Shown piece after piece: positions 45,224-54,020 of a DNA stretch of 64,000 nt. Location of the stretch: positions 124,001 to 188,000 of the forward strand of contig JBBQFI010000008.1 of NCBI GenBank assembly GCA_038321775.1, read 5' to 3'. The notes under the pieces were generated by a model. That model was given only the letters and a program-made list of their open reading frames with translations. It was not told the origin of the DNA and ran no database searches. Within the stretch, counting starts at the first letter, position 1, and each line of letters begins with the position of its first letter. The position numbers and the translations under genes were made by a program. The stretch is from JBBQFI01 sp038321775 (GTDB lineage: Bacteria; Verrucomicrobiota; Verrucomicrobiia; Chthoniobacterales; UBA10450).

Positions 45224-45979
45224 CTACAGCTTCCAGTCTGAGCAATCCCAATCGAGAAGTTTCTCCAGAGTCGCGATGTCTTTCTCGAATAGTTTGTAAA
45301 CTTCGCTTCGTTCCGCGGCGGTAATTGGGCGCTCGTAACGAATTGGGTTTCTCTCTTTATTCCGAACGTTTCGCAACGGTTCCGCGCCGACGAAGTTGAA
45401 GATCGCATTCATTGCGCCGGCAAAATCGCTTCGCAGCTCTTCCGACCTAACGACTTTCAACTGCTCGCGTGGAAAATATTTCAACACCCGCCCGATCTGC
45501 TCACCGTAAAGCCCGCGGCCGATATATGAGAACCGGCGCGCCTGCGACGGCGCAGCTTCCTTCTCGCGCTGTTGCTCCGCTCTGACGGCATCGAGAAAAT
45601 CCAGTGTGTCGTAGCCACGCTCGCGTTGCATGTTCCAATGGGAGAACGCGCGATCGACCGGGTTTCTCACCAGGACGATGAGCTTAATCTCTTTGCTGTA
45701 ATTCCAGATTCTTTCCATCGTCGGACGCCAATAAAGATAAGCGGGCGTCGATTCACCGGCGATGAAGGCGCGCGACGGCGGATGAAAACTATCGTGCAGG
45801 TCCTGATAGTTAACTCCTTTCGCGAAGCGTTCTTCATCATCGAAGAAATGGAGCTCTTCTTTGTTAGGCAACGCGATCTGCGGATGCTTTTCCAATTGAT
45901 AATGCAGCGCCGTCGTCCCGCATTTCTGCGCACCTGCAACAATGAAATCGAGGCGCTCGACTCTACCGTTCGTGATCAT
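45224..45979 (-). CDS. PAPS-dependent sulfotransferase
   Basis: 251 residues from ATG 45979; the frame continues to 46021. The 5'-phosphosulfate loop FIVAGAQKCGTTALH near 12 and the 3'-phosphate site VLVRNPVDRAFSHW near 102 are complete. Sulfates a hydroxyl or amine of an unknown acceptor, possibly a polysaccharide or lipid. Its start lies within the end of the upstream N-acetyltransferase gene, so the two are translationally coupled. Confidence 0.88.
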   Translation of the reverse strand: MITNGRVERLDFIVAGAQKCGTTALHYQLEKHPQIALPNKEELHFFDDEERFAKGVNYQDLHDSFHPPSRAFIAGESTPAYLYWRPTMERIWNYSKEIKLIVLVRNPVDRAFSHWNMQRERGYDTLDFLDAVRAEQQREKEAAPSQARRFSYIGRGLYGEQIGRVLKYFPREQLKVVRSEELRSDFAGAMNAIFNFVGAEPLRNVRNKERNPIRYERPITAAERSEVYKLFEKDIATLEKLLDWDCSDWKL

Positions 45980-46775
45980 TGCGTGGTTGAAAGCGGGTGC
46001 CTTCGGGAAAATGTAAATCAAAACGCTCGCGCAAAAGGCGCAGCAGCGCGGTATCGCCTTCGATTTTTTCCACGCGAACGCCGGTTGCGTCGACCGTCGT
46101 TAATTCGCTTCCGCGCAAAATAGTTCGGACATTTTCTGTGGGCAACTGCGCCGTGACAGCTTGCACAAACGACGACTGCGGCCAGGTCGAGCAGAAGTGG
46201 TTAGGCGGTTCGTAATCGACCGGTAATTGCGGCTCGAGCGTGAATGAATATTGATCGGCACTGACGGGACACTGTGGGCAGGAGAGAACCCATTCTTCAC
46301 CTTCTTGCCGCAATCGGAAACTCCAGATCCCTTGCTTCGATTCCTCGCCGTCGACTAACGCGATCGGTTCGACTAATCCCCAGCCACCGAAACCGACATC
46401 GCACAGCCACGATTTTCCCTTCGCTTCGACTTTCAGTGCCATGTGCGTGCGCGGACGAACTTCACTGGTACCGAATCGCACGCGCGCGGCCAGTCGCGTC
46501 ACCTCGAAGCCGAGCCTTTCGAGCACGGCCGCAAACAGGGCGTTTTGTTCGAAACAATATCCGCCGCGGCGAGCGCGCACCAATTTTGCCTGCAGACTTA
46601 CGATATCGAGTCGAATCGATTTCCCGAGCAGAATGTCGAGGTTCTCGAATGGAATGTGCGTGGCATGCGCGCGATGCAGTTGGCGCAGCGTCTCAGCCGT
46701 GGCGTCACGCTTCCCGGAATAATCGATGCGGGTAAGATAAGCATCGAGATCAAGCGCATCGGCTTCGTTTTTCAT
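45963..46775 (-). CDS. nat: Arylamine N-acetyltransferase
   Basis: 270 residues from ATG 46775. The catalytic triad is Cys74 (RGGYCFEQN), His111 (THMALKV) and Asp126 (CDVGFGGWG), with normal spacing. Transfers acetyl or other acyl groups from CoA to arylamines. It overlaps the start of the sulfotransferase by 17 bases. A longer frame upstream lacks homology. Confidence 0.93.
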   Translation of the reverse strand: MKNEADALDLDAYLTRIDYSGKRDATAETLRQLHRAHATHIPFENLDILLGKSIRLDIVSLQAKLVRARRGGYCFEQNALFAAVLERLGFEVTRLAARVRFGTSEVRPRTHMALKVEAKGKSWLCDVGFGGWGLVEPIALVDGEESKQGIWSFRLRQEGEEWVLSCPQCPVSADQYSFTLEPQLPVDYEPPNHFCSTWPQSSFVQAVTAQLPTENVRTILRGSELTTVDATGVRVEKIEGDTALLRLLRERFDLHFPEGTRFQPRNDHER

Positions 46776-46826
46776 CGATTGGAACTTGTGCGTGAAGCCG
46801 AAGGCAGGCAACCATCGCGGCGCATC

Positions 46827-46937
46827 ATGCGACGCATATTTATTCGTGCGGCAATTTTGATCGCGATTCTCGCGGCCTTCGCGGCGTTGTGGATTTTTGC
46901 CGGACGAACCCTTCTGACGGTTGGGCAAGCGGCATGA
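46827..46937 (+). CDS. Possible 36-residue membrane peptide
   Basis: Begins at ATG 46827 and consists of a short basic start and one hydrophobic helix (AAILIAILAAFAALWIFAGR). Stops at 46937. It could be the remains of a longer gene's signal sequence, or a true small protein. No homology known. Confidence 0.3.
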   Translation: MRRIFIRAAILIAILAAFAALWIFAGRTLLTVGQAA

Positions 46938-46994
46938 TGACGCACGAAGGCTCGACCGGTTTGATTCGCGAGAACATTATCCCCTAGCGAGTGC

Positions 46995-47654
46995 TTATAA
47001 CGCGCCGACTGCGCGCGAGATCAATAGCACGACGATTGAGAGCGAAATAAAAACCTGCACCATCCCGATTACTTTGGCCCACCGCGCAAGCAATGGCGCA
47101 TCTGTCGGACCGAAGGTCGAACTTTGGGTAAACGCGATAAACAGATAATCGACGAAGTGCGGACGCCAATGCGTGCAAGCAAACTGGCCACGCTCTTCTT
47201 TGGGAATCTGCATTTGTGGAAAAAGAAAACTGTGGCTGCCAAATTCGTAGTGTTCGTGACGCTTGGTCGGGCCGCCTCCGTCGATGCGCCAGTACCAGAG
47301 CGCGAAAACAATCACGTTGGTCAACCATAACAAAGCAGCGGACAGCAGAAGCTGAAGCGGCGGTTCCTTGTGCGATGGCAATGAGTGTACCAGCAACACC
47401 ACCGAGCCGATCAAGGCGAGCGTGATGATCGAGCTGATGGTAAAACCAAGAATGCGATTAAAGGAAAGTTTTCCGAGGCGATGACTAACGACTGTCGGGA
47501 CGAGAAGAATTGCGATCAGACTCGGCAGAAGCCACGTCGGTCCGATGATGAGCGAAGACGGTAGCGCTATATAAATTCCTGCTACCGCGACAAACGCCAG
47601 CGCCGCCTGCCAGCGCGGCTCCGGTTTATCAACACGCTTCCCTTCGTTGCCCAT
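46995..47654 (-). CDS. DUF1345 membrane protein
   Basis: 219 residues from ATG 47654; the frame reaches 47672. About five membrane helices. WRPHFVDYLFIAFTQSSTFGPTDAPLL near 165 is the family's conserved part. Function unknown. Confidence 0.88.
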   Translation of the reverse strand: MGNEGKRVDKPEPRWQAALAFVAVAGIYIALPSSLIIGPTWLLPSLIAILLVPTVVSHRLGKLSFNRILGFTISSIITLALIGSVVLLVHSLPSHKEPPLQLLLSAALLWLTNVIVFALWYWRIDGGGPTKRHEHYEFGSHSFLFPQMQIPKEERGQFACTHWRPHFVDYLFIAFTQSSTFGPTDAPLLARWAKVIGMVQVFISLSIVVLLISRAVGAL

Positions 47655-47831
47655 CGCATCGCCATATAGCATGAAGTCGGGAGCGCGGGAAAATCATTTG
47701 CTGCGTGCGCAAACTGAGCGCGATGGCGGCACGACACTCGCTACCGATCAAAAGCGCAAACCGATGGAATACCGAAATTGCTTTGACGCCACGACTTCGC
47801 AATCGAAGGCTGCGGATCGCGAGAACGTTTC

Positions 47832-48278
47832 ATGAGCAGCGAGAAACAATATCTATTCATGCAGGCCGCCATCGTTCAGGCACGAAAGAGCGGGAGCGAA
47901 AAAGGAATTCCGATCGGATCTGTCCTGGTCCGCGATGGCGAAATCGTTTCCGCAGGTCACAACCGGCGCGTGCAGGATAACGACCCAATGACGCATGCCG
48001 AAATCGACTGCTTGCGACGCGCCGGAAGGGTCGGGAGTTTCCACAATACAACTCTCTATTCCACACTGATGCCCTGTTACCTTTGCGCCGGTGCCGTGGT
48101 GCAGTTCGGCATCAAACAAGTCATCGTCGGCGAAAGCCGCACGTTTCCTGGCGCGGTGGATTTCATGCGCTCGCATGGCGTCGAAGTAACCGATCTGGAT
48201 TTGCCTGAGTGCGTCGAGATGATGCGCTCGTTCATCGCGCAAAATCCGCAGCTTTGGAACGAAGATATCGGCCGATAA
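47832..48278 (+). CDS. Nucleoside/cytosine deaminase (CDA fold)
   Basis: 148 residues. Zinc site: THAEID near 54 (His and catalytic Glu) and MPCYLCAGAVVQFG near 80 (two Cys). IPIGSVLVRDGEIVSAGHN near 26 and the C-terminal WNEDIG match yeast-type cytosine deaminase (Fcy1). Converts cytosine to uracil or a related base. The region before it, 47655-47831, shows no convincing gene. Confidence 0.9.
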   Translation: MSSEKQYLFMQAAIVQARKSGSEKGIPIGSVLVRDGEIVSAGHNRRVQDNDPMTHAEIDCLRRAGRVGSFHNTTLYSTLMPCYLCAGAVVQFGIKQVIVGESRTFPGAVDFMRSHGVEVTDLDLPECVEMMRSFIAQNPQLWNEDIGR

Positions 48279-48332
48279 GCTGAACGATTCGCAGGTGACA
48301 ATAGCCCACGCCTTTTCTAATCTGCGCGCCGC

Positions 48333-48986
48333 ATGGAACATGAAGTCGCACGACGACCACTAAAATCGCGTTCGGCAAACTGGCCGCGGCAAATCGCTTT
48401 CGCGCTGGTTGGAAAAGGATTCACTCCGAATCAAATTTCTGTCCTCAGCCTTATCTTCTCCCTGTGCGGCGGCGTCGCTTTGGTGCTGGCACCAAACCAA
48501 TCGCGCAAGCTCGCCGCTGTGCTTTTTATTGCGACCGCCGTCTGTATTCAACTTCGGCTTGTTTGCAATTTACTCGACGGTTTGATGGCAGTGGAAGGCG
48601 GAAAGAAAACAAAAGCGGGAGAAATTTTTAATGAATTCCCGGATCGCATCGCTGATGTCGTCCTCTTCGTTTGCGCCGGTTACTCAATTTATTTTTTGCC
48701 ATACGCCATTCAACTCGGCTGGGCATGCGCAGTCGCGGCGGTGCTCACTGCCTACGTGCGCGTCTTCGGCGGCGCCGTGGGATTGGCGCAGGATTTTTGC
48801 GGACCAATGGCGAAGCAACAACGGATGGCAGTTTTAACCGGCGCATGCGTTTTGTCGGCAATCGAGCAATTCGTCGCGTGGCCAGCGCGGATCATGTTCC
48901 TAGCGCTCTGCATCGTCTTTATCGGGTCATTATTAACTGCGACACGCCGCACGCTCCGGATCGCTCGTTCACTTAATCAACGATGA
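48333..48986 (+). CDS. CDP-alcohol phosphatidyltransferase-like membrane protein
   Basis: 217 residues with about six membrane segments. The CDP-alcohol signature region keeps the exact D-x2-DG-x2-AR-x8-G-x3-D-x3-D spacing, but position 1 is Asn79 and position 3 is Asn100; only Asp82 and Asp104 remain, and the Arg is Val87. Metal binding should be weakened, so it may be inactive or differ in chemistry. First of a three-gene operon with an acyltransferase and a CdsA-like enzyme, similar in content to E. coli ynbAB. Ends with an ATGA overlap. Confidence 0.75.
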   Translation: MEHEVARRPLKSRSANWPRQIAFALVGKGFTPNQISVLSLIFSLCGGVALVLAPNQSRKLAAVLFIATAVCIQLRLVCNLLDGLMAVEGGKKTKAGEIFNEFPDRIADVVLFVCAGYSIYFLPYAIQLGWACAVAAVLTAYVRVFGGAVGLAQDFCGPMAKQQRMAVLTGACVLSAIEQFVAWPARIMFLALCIVFIGSLLTATRRTLRIARSLNQR

Positions 48987-49585
48987 TCGCGAACTGCGCA
49001 GCCGCTGCAGTACGGCTACTCACTGGGGCGACATGCCGCTGGGTTGGTTGCGCGCCTAACGACACTCAACGCGTTTACTTTGCCAACCATACGAGCAATC
49101 TCGATTTCGTTTTGCTTTGGGCGTCACTTCCGCGTGCAGTGCGGCTTAAGACACGTCCAATCGCAGCGCACGATTACTGGACAAAAAGCCGGCTGCGTCT
49201 CGCGCTCGCTGACAAAATTTTTCACGCCGTCCTGATCGAGCGCAAACGCGTGACGCGCGCAAATAATCCAATCGCTTCGATGCTCGTCGCACTCAACGAG
49301 GGCTCGTCGTTAATCATTTTTCCCGAGGGCAGTCGAGCGGCGAATGAGCCAACTGAATTCAAGAATGGAATTTTTCACCTCGCACGTGCGCGTCCTGATC
49401 TCGAGTTCGTGCCGGTTTACATCCAAAACTTGAATCGCGTTCTGCCAAAAGGCGAAGTGTTGCCAATTCCGATGCTCTGCTCGGTGCATTTCGGTTCGCC
49501 GATCTATCTCGAGCCTAACGAGGAGAAGAATTCGTTTGTCCAACGCGCGCAAAAGGCAATGCTCGATCTAACTCCGGCCTCATGA
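48983..49585 (+). CDS. 1-acylglycerol-3-phosphate acyltransferase-like (PlsC)
   Basis: 200 residues. NHTSNLD near 32 fits the NHx4D acyltransferase motif, and IIFPEGSRAANEP near 112 is motif III. Places an acyl chain on lysophosphatidate or a related lipid at the membrane. Coupled by overlaps on both sides (48983-48986 and 49582-49585), so it acts with the CDP-alcohol and CdsA-like proteins. An octamer (49055) occurs within its start region. Confidence 0.87.
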   Translation: MIANCAAAAVRLLTGATCRWVGCAPNDTQRVYFANHTSNLDFVLLWASLPRAVRLKTRPIAAHDYWTKSRLRLALADKIFHAVLIERKRVTRANNPIASMLVALNEGSSLIIFPEGSRAANEPTEFKNGIFHLARARPDLEFVPVYIQNLNRVLPKGEVLPIPMLCSVHFGSPIYLEPNEEKNSFVQRAQKAMLDLTPAS

Positions 49586-50520
49586 ACGATCGACAAACCA
49601 CCTGGCTCGTTGGCGGCGTCGTTGTGTTTCTCGTTCTCGCCACCGTGATCGGACAAATTCTTCGTCAAACGGCGAAGAGCGACCAGGCCCGCAAGGTCGT
49701 TTTGAATCTCAACGCTCGCATCGGGGCATGGTGGATCATCGTCATCATTTTCGGGGCGGCGCTTTTTCTCGGACTCATCGGCACGATCGTGTTGTTCGCG
49801 CTCGTTTCGTTCATCGCTTTGCGCGAGTTCATCACGCTCACGCCGTCAAGGCGCGGCGATCACCGCGCACTTTTCTGGGCGTTCTTCATCATTCTGCCGA
49901 TCCAATACATTCTCATCGCGCGACAATGGTACGGAATGTTCAGCATCTTCATTCCGGTTTATGCATTTCTTTTCATTCCTATCCGCAGCGTCCTCGCTGG
50001 CGACACCGAACATTTTCTCGAGCGCACCGCCAAAATCCAATGGGGTCTGATGGTCTGCGTTTATTTCGTCAGTTACGCCTCTGCTCTGCTGACGTTGCAG
50101 ATCCCCGGTTACATCGGCCAAAACGCCAAGCTCCTTTTTTTCTTCGCCGCCATTGTCCAGATGAGCGACGTCTTGCAGTACGTTTGGGGAAAACTTTGCG
50201 GCAAACATCCGCTCGCGCCGAAAGTCAGCCCGAACAAAACGGTAGAAGGCCTGGTCGGCGGAATACTTTCAGCGAGCCTTCTTGGAACTGCCTTGTGGTG
50301 GGCAACTCCGTTCCGCCCGGTGCAAGCGGGATTGATGTCGTTCGCCATCACGCTCATGGGATTTTTCGGCGGACTAACAATGTCCGCAATCAAACGCGAT
50401 CGCGGCGTGAAGGATTACGGAGAATTGTTACCAGGTCACGGCGGAATGATGGATCGGATCGATTCGCTCTGCTTTGCCGCGCCGGTTTTCTTCCATCTCA
50501 CGCGGTATTTTTTCACCTAA
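49582..50520 (+). CDS. cdsA: Phosphatidate cytidylyltransferase-like protein
   Basis: 312 residues with about eight membrane segments. The CdsA signature is intact: MSAIKRDRGVKDYGELLPGHGG near 267 followed by MMDRIDSL. Makes CDP-diacylglycerol from phosphatidate, or a similar activated lipid. Last gene of the operon; its product is the donor used by CDP-alcohol transferases such as the first gene. The TAA stop lies in an octamer (50516-50523). Confidence 0.9.
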   Translation: MNDRQTTWLVGGVVVFLVLATVIGQILRQTAKSDQARKVVLNLNARIGAWWIIVIIFGAALFLGLIGTIVLFALVSFIALREFITLTPSRRGDHRALFWAFFIILPIQYILIARQWYGMFSIFIPVYAFLFIPIRSVLAGDTEHFLERTAKIQWGLMVCVYFVSYASALLTLQIPGYIGQNAKLLFFFAAIVQMSDVLQYVWGKLCGKHPLAPKVSPNKTVEGLVGGILSASLLGTALWWATPFRPVQAGLMSFAITLMGFFGGLTMSAIKRDRGVKDYGELLPGHGGMMDRIDSLCFAAPVFFHLTRYFFT

Positions 50521-50534
50521 CGAGTCAAACCTAT

Positions 50535-50654
50535 TCAAGCCGGACCGGCATAGCGATCATTGAGCCAGGTCTGCGCTGCTGCCTCGTCGCGCGATGTTTT
50601 CAGGAATCGCTCCCACGATTCTTTCTCATGCCACACCGGCACGAGTTCCCACAC
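50535..50654 (-). CDS. Possible in-frame continuation (39 codons) after a TGA
   Basis: The reading frame of the gene at 50655 continues after its TGA (50655-50657) with GTG as next codon and runs 39 codons (WELVPVWHEKESWERFL, then LNDRYAGPA) to a second TGA. Protein-like composition suggests either a separate short gene, or the former C-terminus cut off by a nonsense change. No ribosome site is seen. Confidence 0.35.
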   Translation of the reverse strand: MWELVPVWHEKESWERFLKTSRDEAAAQTWLNDRYAGPA

Positions 50655-51044
50655 TCAAAATGTCGGCTTGTGCATCCCTTCGCGCGGCCAAAGCGTGAAA
50701 TCCGCCATGCCGTCACCATCCTTATAGAAAACCGTTTCCCAAACTTCGTTGTTCCCGCGCCACGTGCTCACGATCAAAAAATAAAAATCATTTCCGCAGC
50801 GATGCAGAATGACAAAGCCAAATCCCTTGGCTTCGAGCGCAGTTCGCGCCAGGTAAGAACGAGCAAGCCTCTCGATTCCGTCCGGCACCGTCTGATTTTC
50901 CGAATACAGCGCATACCATTTCAACACTGCGCTTGCGGTTTCGACTGGATCACCTGGCGTCACCTGTTTCGGCGCGTGCCGATATTGCGGGGCGATTCCA
51001 AAGTCTTGTTTCAAGATGGCTGTTAAATTTCCGTTTTGATTCAT
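50655..51044 (-). CDS. Hypothetical protein
   Basis: 129 residues, no signal or membrane segment, not recognised. GFGFVILHRCGNDFYFLIVSTWRG near 75 and EVWETVFYKDGDGMADFTLWP form a strand-rich core. The frame goes on beyond the stop with a further 39 codons. Divergent from the PEP-mutase family gene. Confidence 0.6.
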   Translation of the reverse strand: MNQNGNLTAILKQDFGIAPQYRHAPKQVTPGDPVETASAVLKWYALYSENQTVPDGIERLARSYLARTALEAKGFGFVILHRCGNDFYFLIVSTWRGNNEVWETVFYKDGDGMADFTLWPREGMHKPTF

Positions 51045-51095
51045 GAAAATGATTTCTGCGTTTTGTATTTCAATCTTCTACTTCTAACTTTCGAC

Positions 51096-51944
51096 ATGAA
51101 CGAAACTAATTCGCCGCAATCCATCGCCGTCGCAAAATTTCGCGAGCTCCATGAAGCAGGCTGTTTCGTTTTGCCAAATCCATGGGACATCGGCACGGCG
51201 ATCTACCTGCAGACCTTAGGATTTAAAGCTCTCGCCACAACTTCGGCCGGTTTTGCATTTTCGCGCGGCATGCAGGATGGCGCGGTGCCTCGTGATGAAA
51301 TATTGTCGCATATTCGCGAAATAGCTGGTGCCACGCCATTGCCCGTCAACGCAGATTTCCTGAGCGGATTTGCGGACGAACCCGAACAAATCTCCGCAAA
51401 CGTAAAACTGTGCATCGCGACCGGTGTCGCTGGTTTATCGATCGAAGATAATTCCGGTCGGAGCGAGCGGCCGCTCTACGAAAGAGCTTTAGCCATCGAG
51501 CGCATTCAAGCTGCGCGCGCGGCCATTGATGCGTCGGGAATTCCTGTCGTGCTCACCGGTCGTTGCGAAACCTGGCTGGTGGAAGAATCTAACTCGTTAG
51601 GGACCGCTCTCGATCGTCTCGTTGCTTACGCCGACGCCGGCGCTGATTGCCTTTACGCTCCCGGAGTGAAAGAGCCTAACGAGATTAGCGCCATCGTGAA
51701 AGCGGTCGCACCCAAGCCCGTTAACATTTTGATATCGGGATTCAATCACGAACTCTCCGTTGCGCACCTCTCCGATCTCGGTGTCCGCCGCATTTCTGTC
51801 GGTTCCGGCCTGGCCGCGGTCGCGTGGGCCGCGTTTATCCGCGCAGCACGCAGCATTGGCGAGACCGGCAAGTTCGATTCGCTGGCCGATGCCGTTTCCT
51901 TCTCGGAGATAAACAGCGTCTTCCGCGCCGGCAATTCAGCTTAA
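51096..51944 (+). CDS. Isocitrate lyase/PEP mutase family protein
   Basis: 282 residues from ATG 51096. A TIM-barrel with FVLPNPWDIGTA near 24, TSAGFAFSRG near 48, NADFLSGF near 83 (metal Asp) and GLSIEDNSG near 108. It lacks the KKCGH loop of isocitrate lyase, so it belongs to the oxaloacetate/PEP-mutase branch; the reaction is not determined. Two octamers (51594, 51675) face each other inside the gene. Confidence 0.88.
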   Translation: MNETNSPQSIAVAKFRELHEAGCFVLPNPWDIGTAIYLQTLGFKALATTSAGFAFSRGMQDGAVPRDEILSHIREIAGATPLPVNADFLSGFADEPEQISANVKLCIATGVAGLSIEDNSGRSERPLYERALAIERIQAARAAIDASGIPVVLTGRCETWLVEESNSLGTALDRLVAYADAGADCLYAPGVKEPNEISAIVKAVAPKPVNILISGFNHELSVAHLSDLGVRRISVGSGLAAVAWAAFIRAARSIGETGKFDSLADAVSFSEINSVFRAGNSA

Positions 51945-51956
51945 GTTCGCGTCGAC

Positions 51957-52331
51957 TTACTTCTCCTCAGCCAGAGGAAAAAATTCCTCGCGCGAAACCT
52001 TTCCGTCTTTCACGGTGTAAACTCCTACTTCCGATAACTGCATTCGCTTGTTGGAAGTCTTATCCGTGATGTCGACATCGAATTGGACAACGAAGGTGTC
52101 GCGCGCCACGAACGGCCCGCCCACTTTCGAGCTATGCACTTCCATATTTTGCTCCCACCAATCCGTCTTGCCCCGCACCTGATCGAGGCCGCGCATTTCG
52201 GCTGGCATGCCGTCGTTCTCGCGTGGCTCGACGCTCACGATGTCATTCGCATAAAGAGTCTCGACCGCTTTTCTCCATTCTCCGCTCCGGCAAAATTCCA
52301 CTAACTTTTTTGCAACTTCTTCTGTCGTCAT
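51957..52331 (-). CDS. SnoaL/NTF2-like protein
   Basis: 124 residues forming one NTF2-like cone: helix start VAKKLVEFCRSGEWRKAVETLY near 6, middle VRGKTDWWEQNMEVHS near 53, and strands GGPFVARDTFVVQFDVDITD and VGVYTVKDGKVSREEFFP. Members include polyketide cyclases and unknown proteins; no catalytic pair is obvious. The 190 bases between this gene and the next hold nothing else recognised. Confidence 0.78.
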   Translation of the reverse strand: MTTEEVAKKLVEFCRSGEWRKAVETLYANDIVSVEPRENDGMPAEMRGLDQVRGKTDWWEQNMEVHSSKVGGPFVARDTFVVQFDVDITDKTSNKRMQLSEVGVYTVKDGKVSREEFFPLAEEK

Positions 52332-52524
52332 TGTTCCCTCCAGTTTTTAAATACTATGCGACCACCATGCTCGCGCAGAGATGATATTTCTACTGAGAAT
52401 TTTTCCCGCTTCGCAAATACCCGACAAGCTGAGACGCGTTCCTATGCAAAAGTTTTCCGCTCCTCTTGCCTTCAGGCTGGTGTAACTTCCGAAAGTCGCG
52501 CACCTTCCTTTTAACCTTCTCGCC

Positions 52525-52977
52525 ATGGATTATTCAGTTCGCCCCCTCACCGCCACGGATGAGCCAATCCTTTGGGAGATGTTGTATCAAGCGCTCACCG
52601 CGACCGAGATAGACCCGCCGCCGCGGGAAATTGTGCAACGCCCGGAATACGCTCGCTACGCAGAAAAATGGGGATGCGAGGGCGATAGCGGTTTCGTTGC
52701 GCATGATGCAACGCAGGAGGAATTACTCGGCGCTGTTTGGTTTCGGCCACCGGCCGCTAATGCGACACCCGAGCTCGCCTTCGCCGTCAAATCCGGTCAT
52801 CGCAAACGCGGCATCGGCGCGGCATTGCTCACGCATTGGGTGAAAGCGAATCCCGATCAGTCCGAGATCTCATTGCGCGTCGGACCTAACAGCCCGGCAG
52901 TGCGACTCTACGAACGTTTTGGATTCAAGGTCGTAAAGCAGAGTCCTGATTCCGTGACGATGCGACGAGAATTCTAA
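52525..52977 (+). CDS. GNAT N-acetyltransferase
   Basis: 150 residues. Acetyl-CoA site GHRKRGIGAALLTHWV near 91 matches motif A, and the ending YERFGFKVVKQSPD near 129 is motif B. Substrate unknown. Single gene. Confidence 0.88.
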   Translation: MDYSVRPLTATDEPILWEMLYQALTATEIDPPPREIVQRPEYARYAEKWGCEGDSGFVAHDATQEELLGAVWFRPPAANATPELAFAVKSGHRKRGIGAALLTHWVKANPDQSEISLRVGPNSPAVRLYERFGFKVVKQSPDSVTMRREF

Positions 52978-53026
52978 ACTCGAAGTGCGCAATCGGTTGC
53001 CGCAAAAAATCATAACGTCGTTAAGC

Positions 53027-53524
53027 ATGAAACGTCTTGCCTTGTCCCTGTTGCTGCTTGGCCTGCTCGTCACCGCGTCGAATGCGCAGTCCATCGTTTT
53101 CATCGTTCGACATGCCGAGAAAGCAGCGAGCGCGGGAAAGAATCCCAAACTATCGGAACAAGGCCGTGAGCGCGCGGAGGTATTGGCGAAAATGTTGAAG
53201 GACGCGCGCATCGAAGCGATTTACGCGACTGAATTCGAACGCACGCAAGAAACAGCCGCTCCGCTCGCGAAAGCCATCGGCATCGAAACGACAATTGTTC
53301 CGGCCAAGGACACGGCGTCACTCGCTCTAAAATTGCGCGAACTAAAAGCAAATGCGCTCGTCGTCGGTCATGGAAACACCATTCCTGATTTAATTGGAGC
53401 GCTCGGGATCGCCGACTCAGTCAACATCAGCGAGAACGATTACGACAATCTCTTCATCGTAGTTCTTGGGGAAAAAGCGAGGCTCACGCGATTGCACTAT
53501 CCCGCCGGCGTCCATCATCCTTAG
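53027..53524 (+). CDS. Histidine phosphatase family protein, exported
   Basis: 165 residues from ATG 53027. Signal peptide 1-20 (LLLLGLLVTASNA). FIVRHAEK near 25 is the catalytic RHG-type motif with the phospho-His. Arg in EFERTQETAAPL near 72 and His in LVVGHGNTIPDL near 116 complete the site. Likely periplasmic phosphatase of unknown substrate. Confidence 0.87.
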   Translation: MKRLALSLLLLGLLVTASNAQSIVFIVRHAEKAASAGKNPKLSEQGRERAEVLAKMLKDARIEAIYATEFERTQETAAPLAKAIGIETTIVPAKDTASLALKLRELKANALVVGHGNTIPDLIGALGIADSVNISENDYDNLFIVVLGEKARLTRLHYPAGVHHP

Positions 53525-53569
53525 AAAATCGCGATTGGAATTTTTCCTTAATCACGTAACGATCAAACC

Positions 53570-53944
53570 ATGAACATCGTGACCATCATCGTCCGCATTC
53601 TTCTCGGACTAGCTTTCGTCGTCTTCGGTTCCAACGCGTTCTTCCATTTCATTCCTAACCCGCCGATGCAGCCGGGTCTGGCCAATGATTTCGTGAAGGT
53701 GTTTGCTGCTAGTGGTTACATTTACGCCGTCGCTTCTTTTCAAATCCTCGGAGGTTTGCTCCTCCTCATCGGGCGTTTTGTTCCGCTCGGCCTCACCATT
53801 CTCGCGGCAATCATCGTCAACATTCTTCTCTTTCATGCTCTGATGGCGCCCGAAAGTTTTCCGCCCGCGATCGTCGTTACTGTGCTCGAGCTATTTCTTC
53901 TCTGGCGCTATCGTGCCGCATTCGCCGGAATCATGCGCCCCTGA
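53570..53944 (+). CDS. DoxX family membrane protein
   Basis: 124 residues with four membrane helices. VRILLGLAFVVFGSNAFFHF near 7 and FQILGGLLLLIGRFVPLG near 58 fit the DoxX pattern. DoxX-type proteins often take part in quinone redox or thiosulfate steps, but most are uncharacterised. Single gene after the phosphatase. Confidence 0.8.
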   Translation: MNIVTIIVRILLGLAFVVFGSNAFFHFIPNPPMQPGLANDFVKVFAASGYIYAVASFQILGGLLLLIGRFVPLGLTILAAIIVNILLFHALMAPESFPPAIVVTVLELFLLWRYRAAFAGIMRP

Positions 53945-54020
53945 CTAAGCAGGCTGGTTCGACATTGTCCGACATCTTAAAAATCGGACGGGGCTTGCCA
54001 TGCAAAGGAATTGCAGCCGC

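Noticed and set aside
46443..46937. Plus-strand frame of 164 codons opposite the N-acetyltransferase gene
   Set aside because: The opposite frame has a complete catalytic triad; only the last 36 codons lie free of it.
50655..50657. Selenocysteine codon
   Set aside because: The TGA is not preceded by a redox motif and no selenocysteine stem-loop was recognised.
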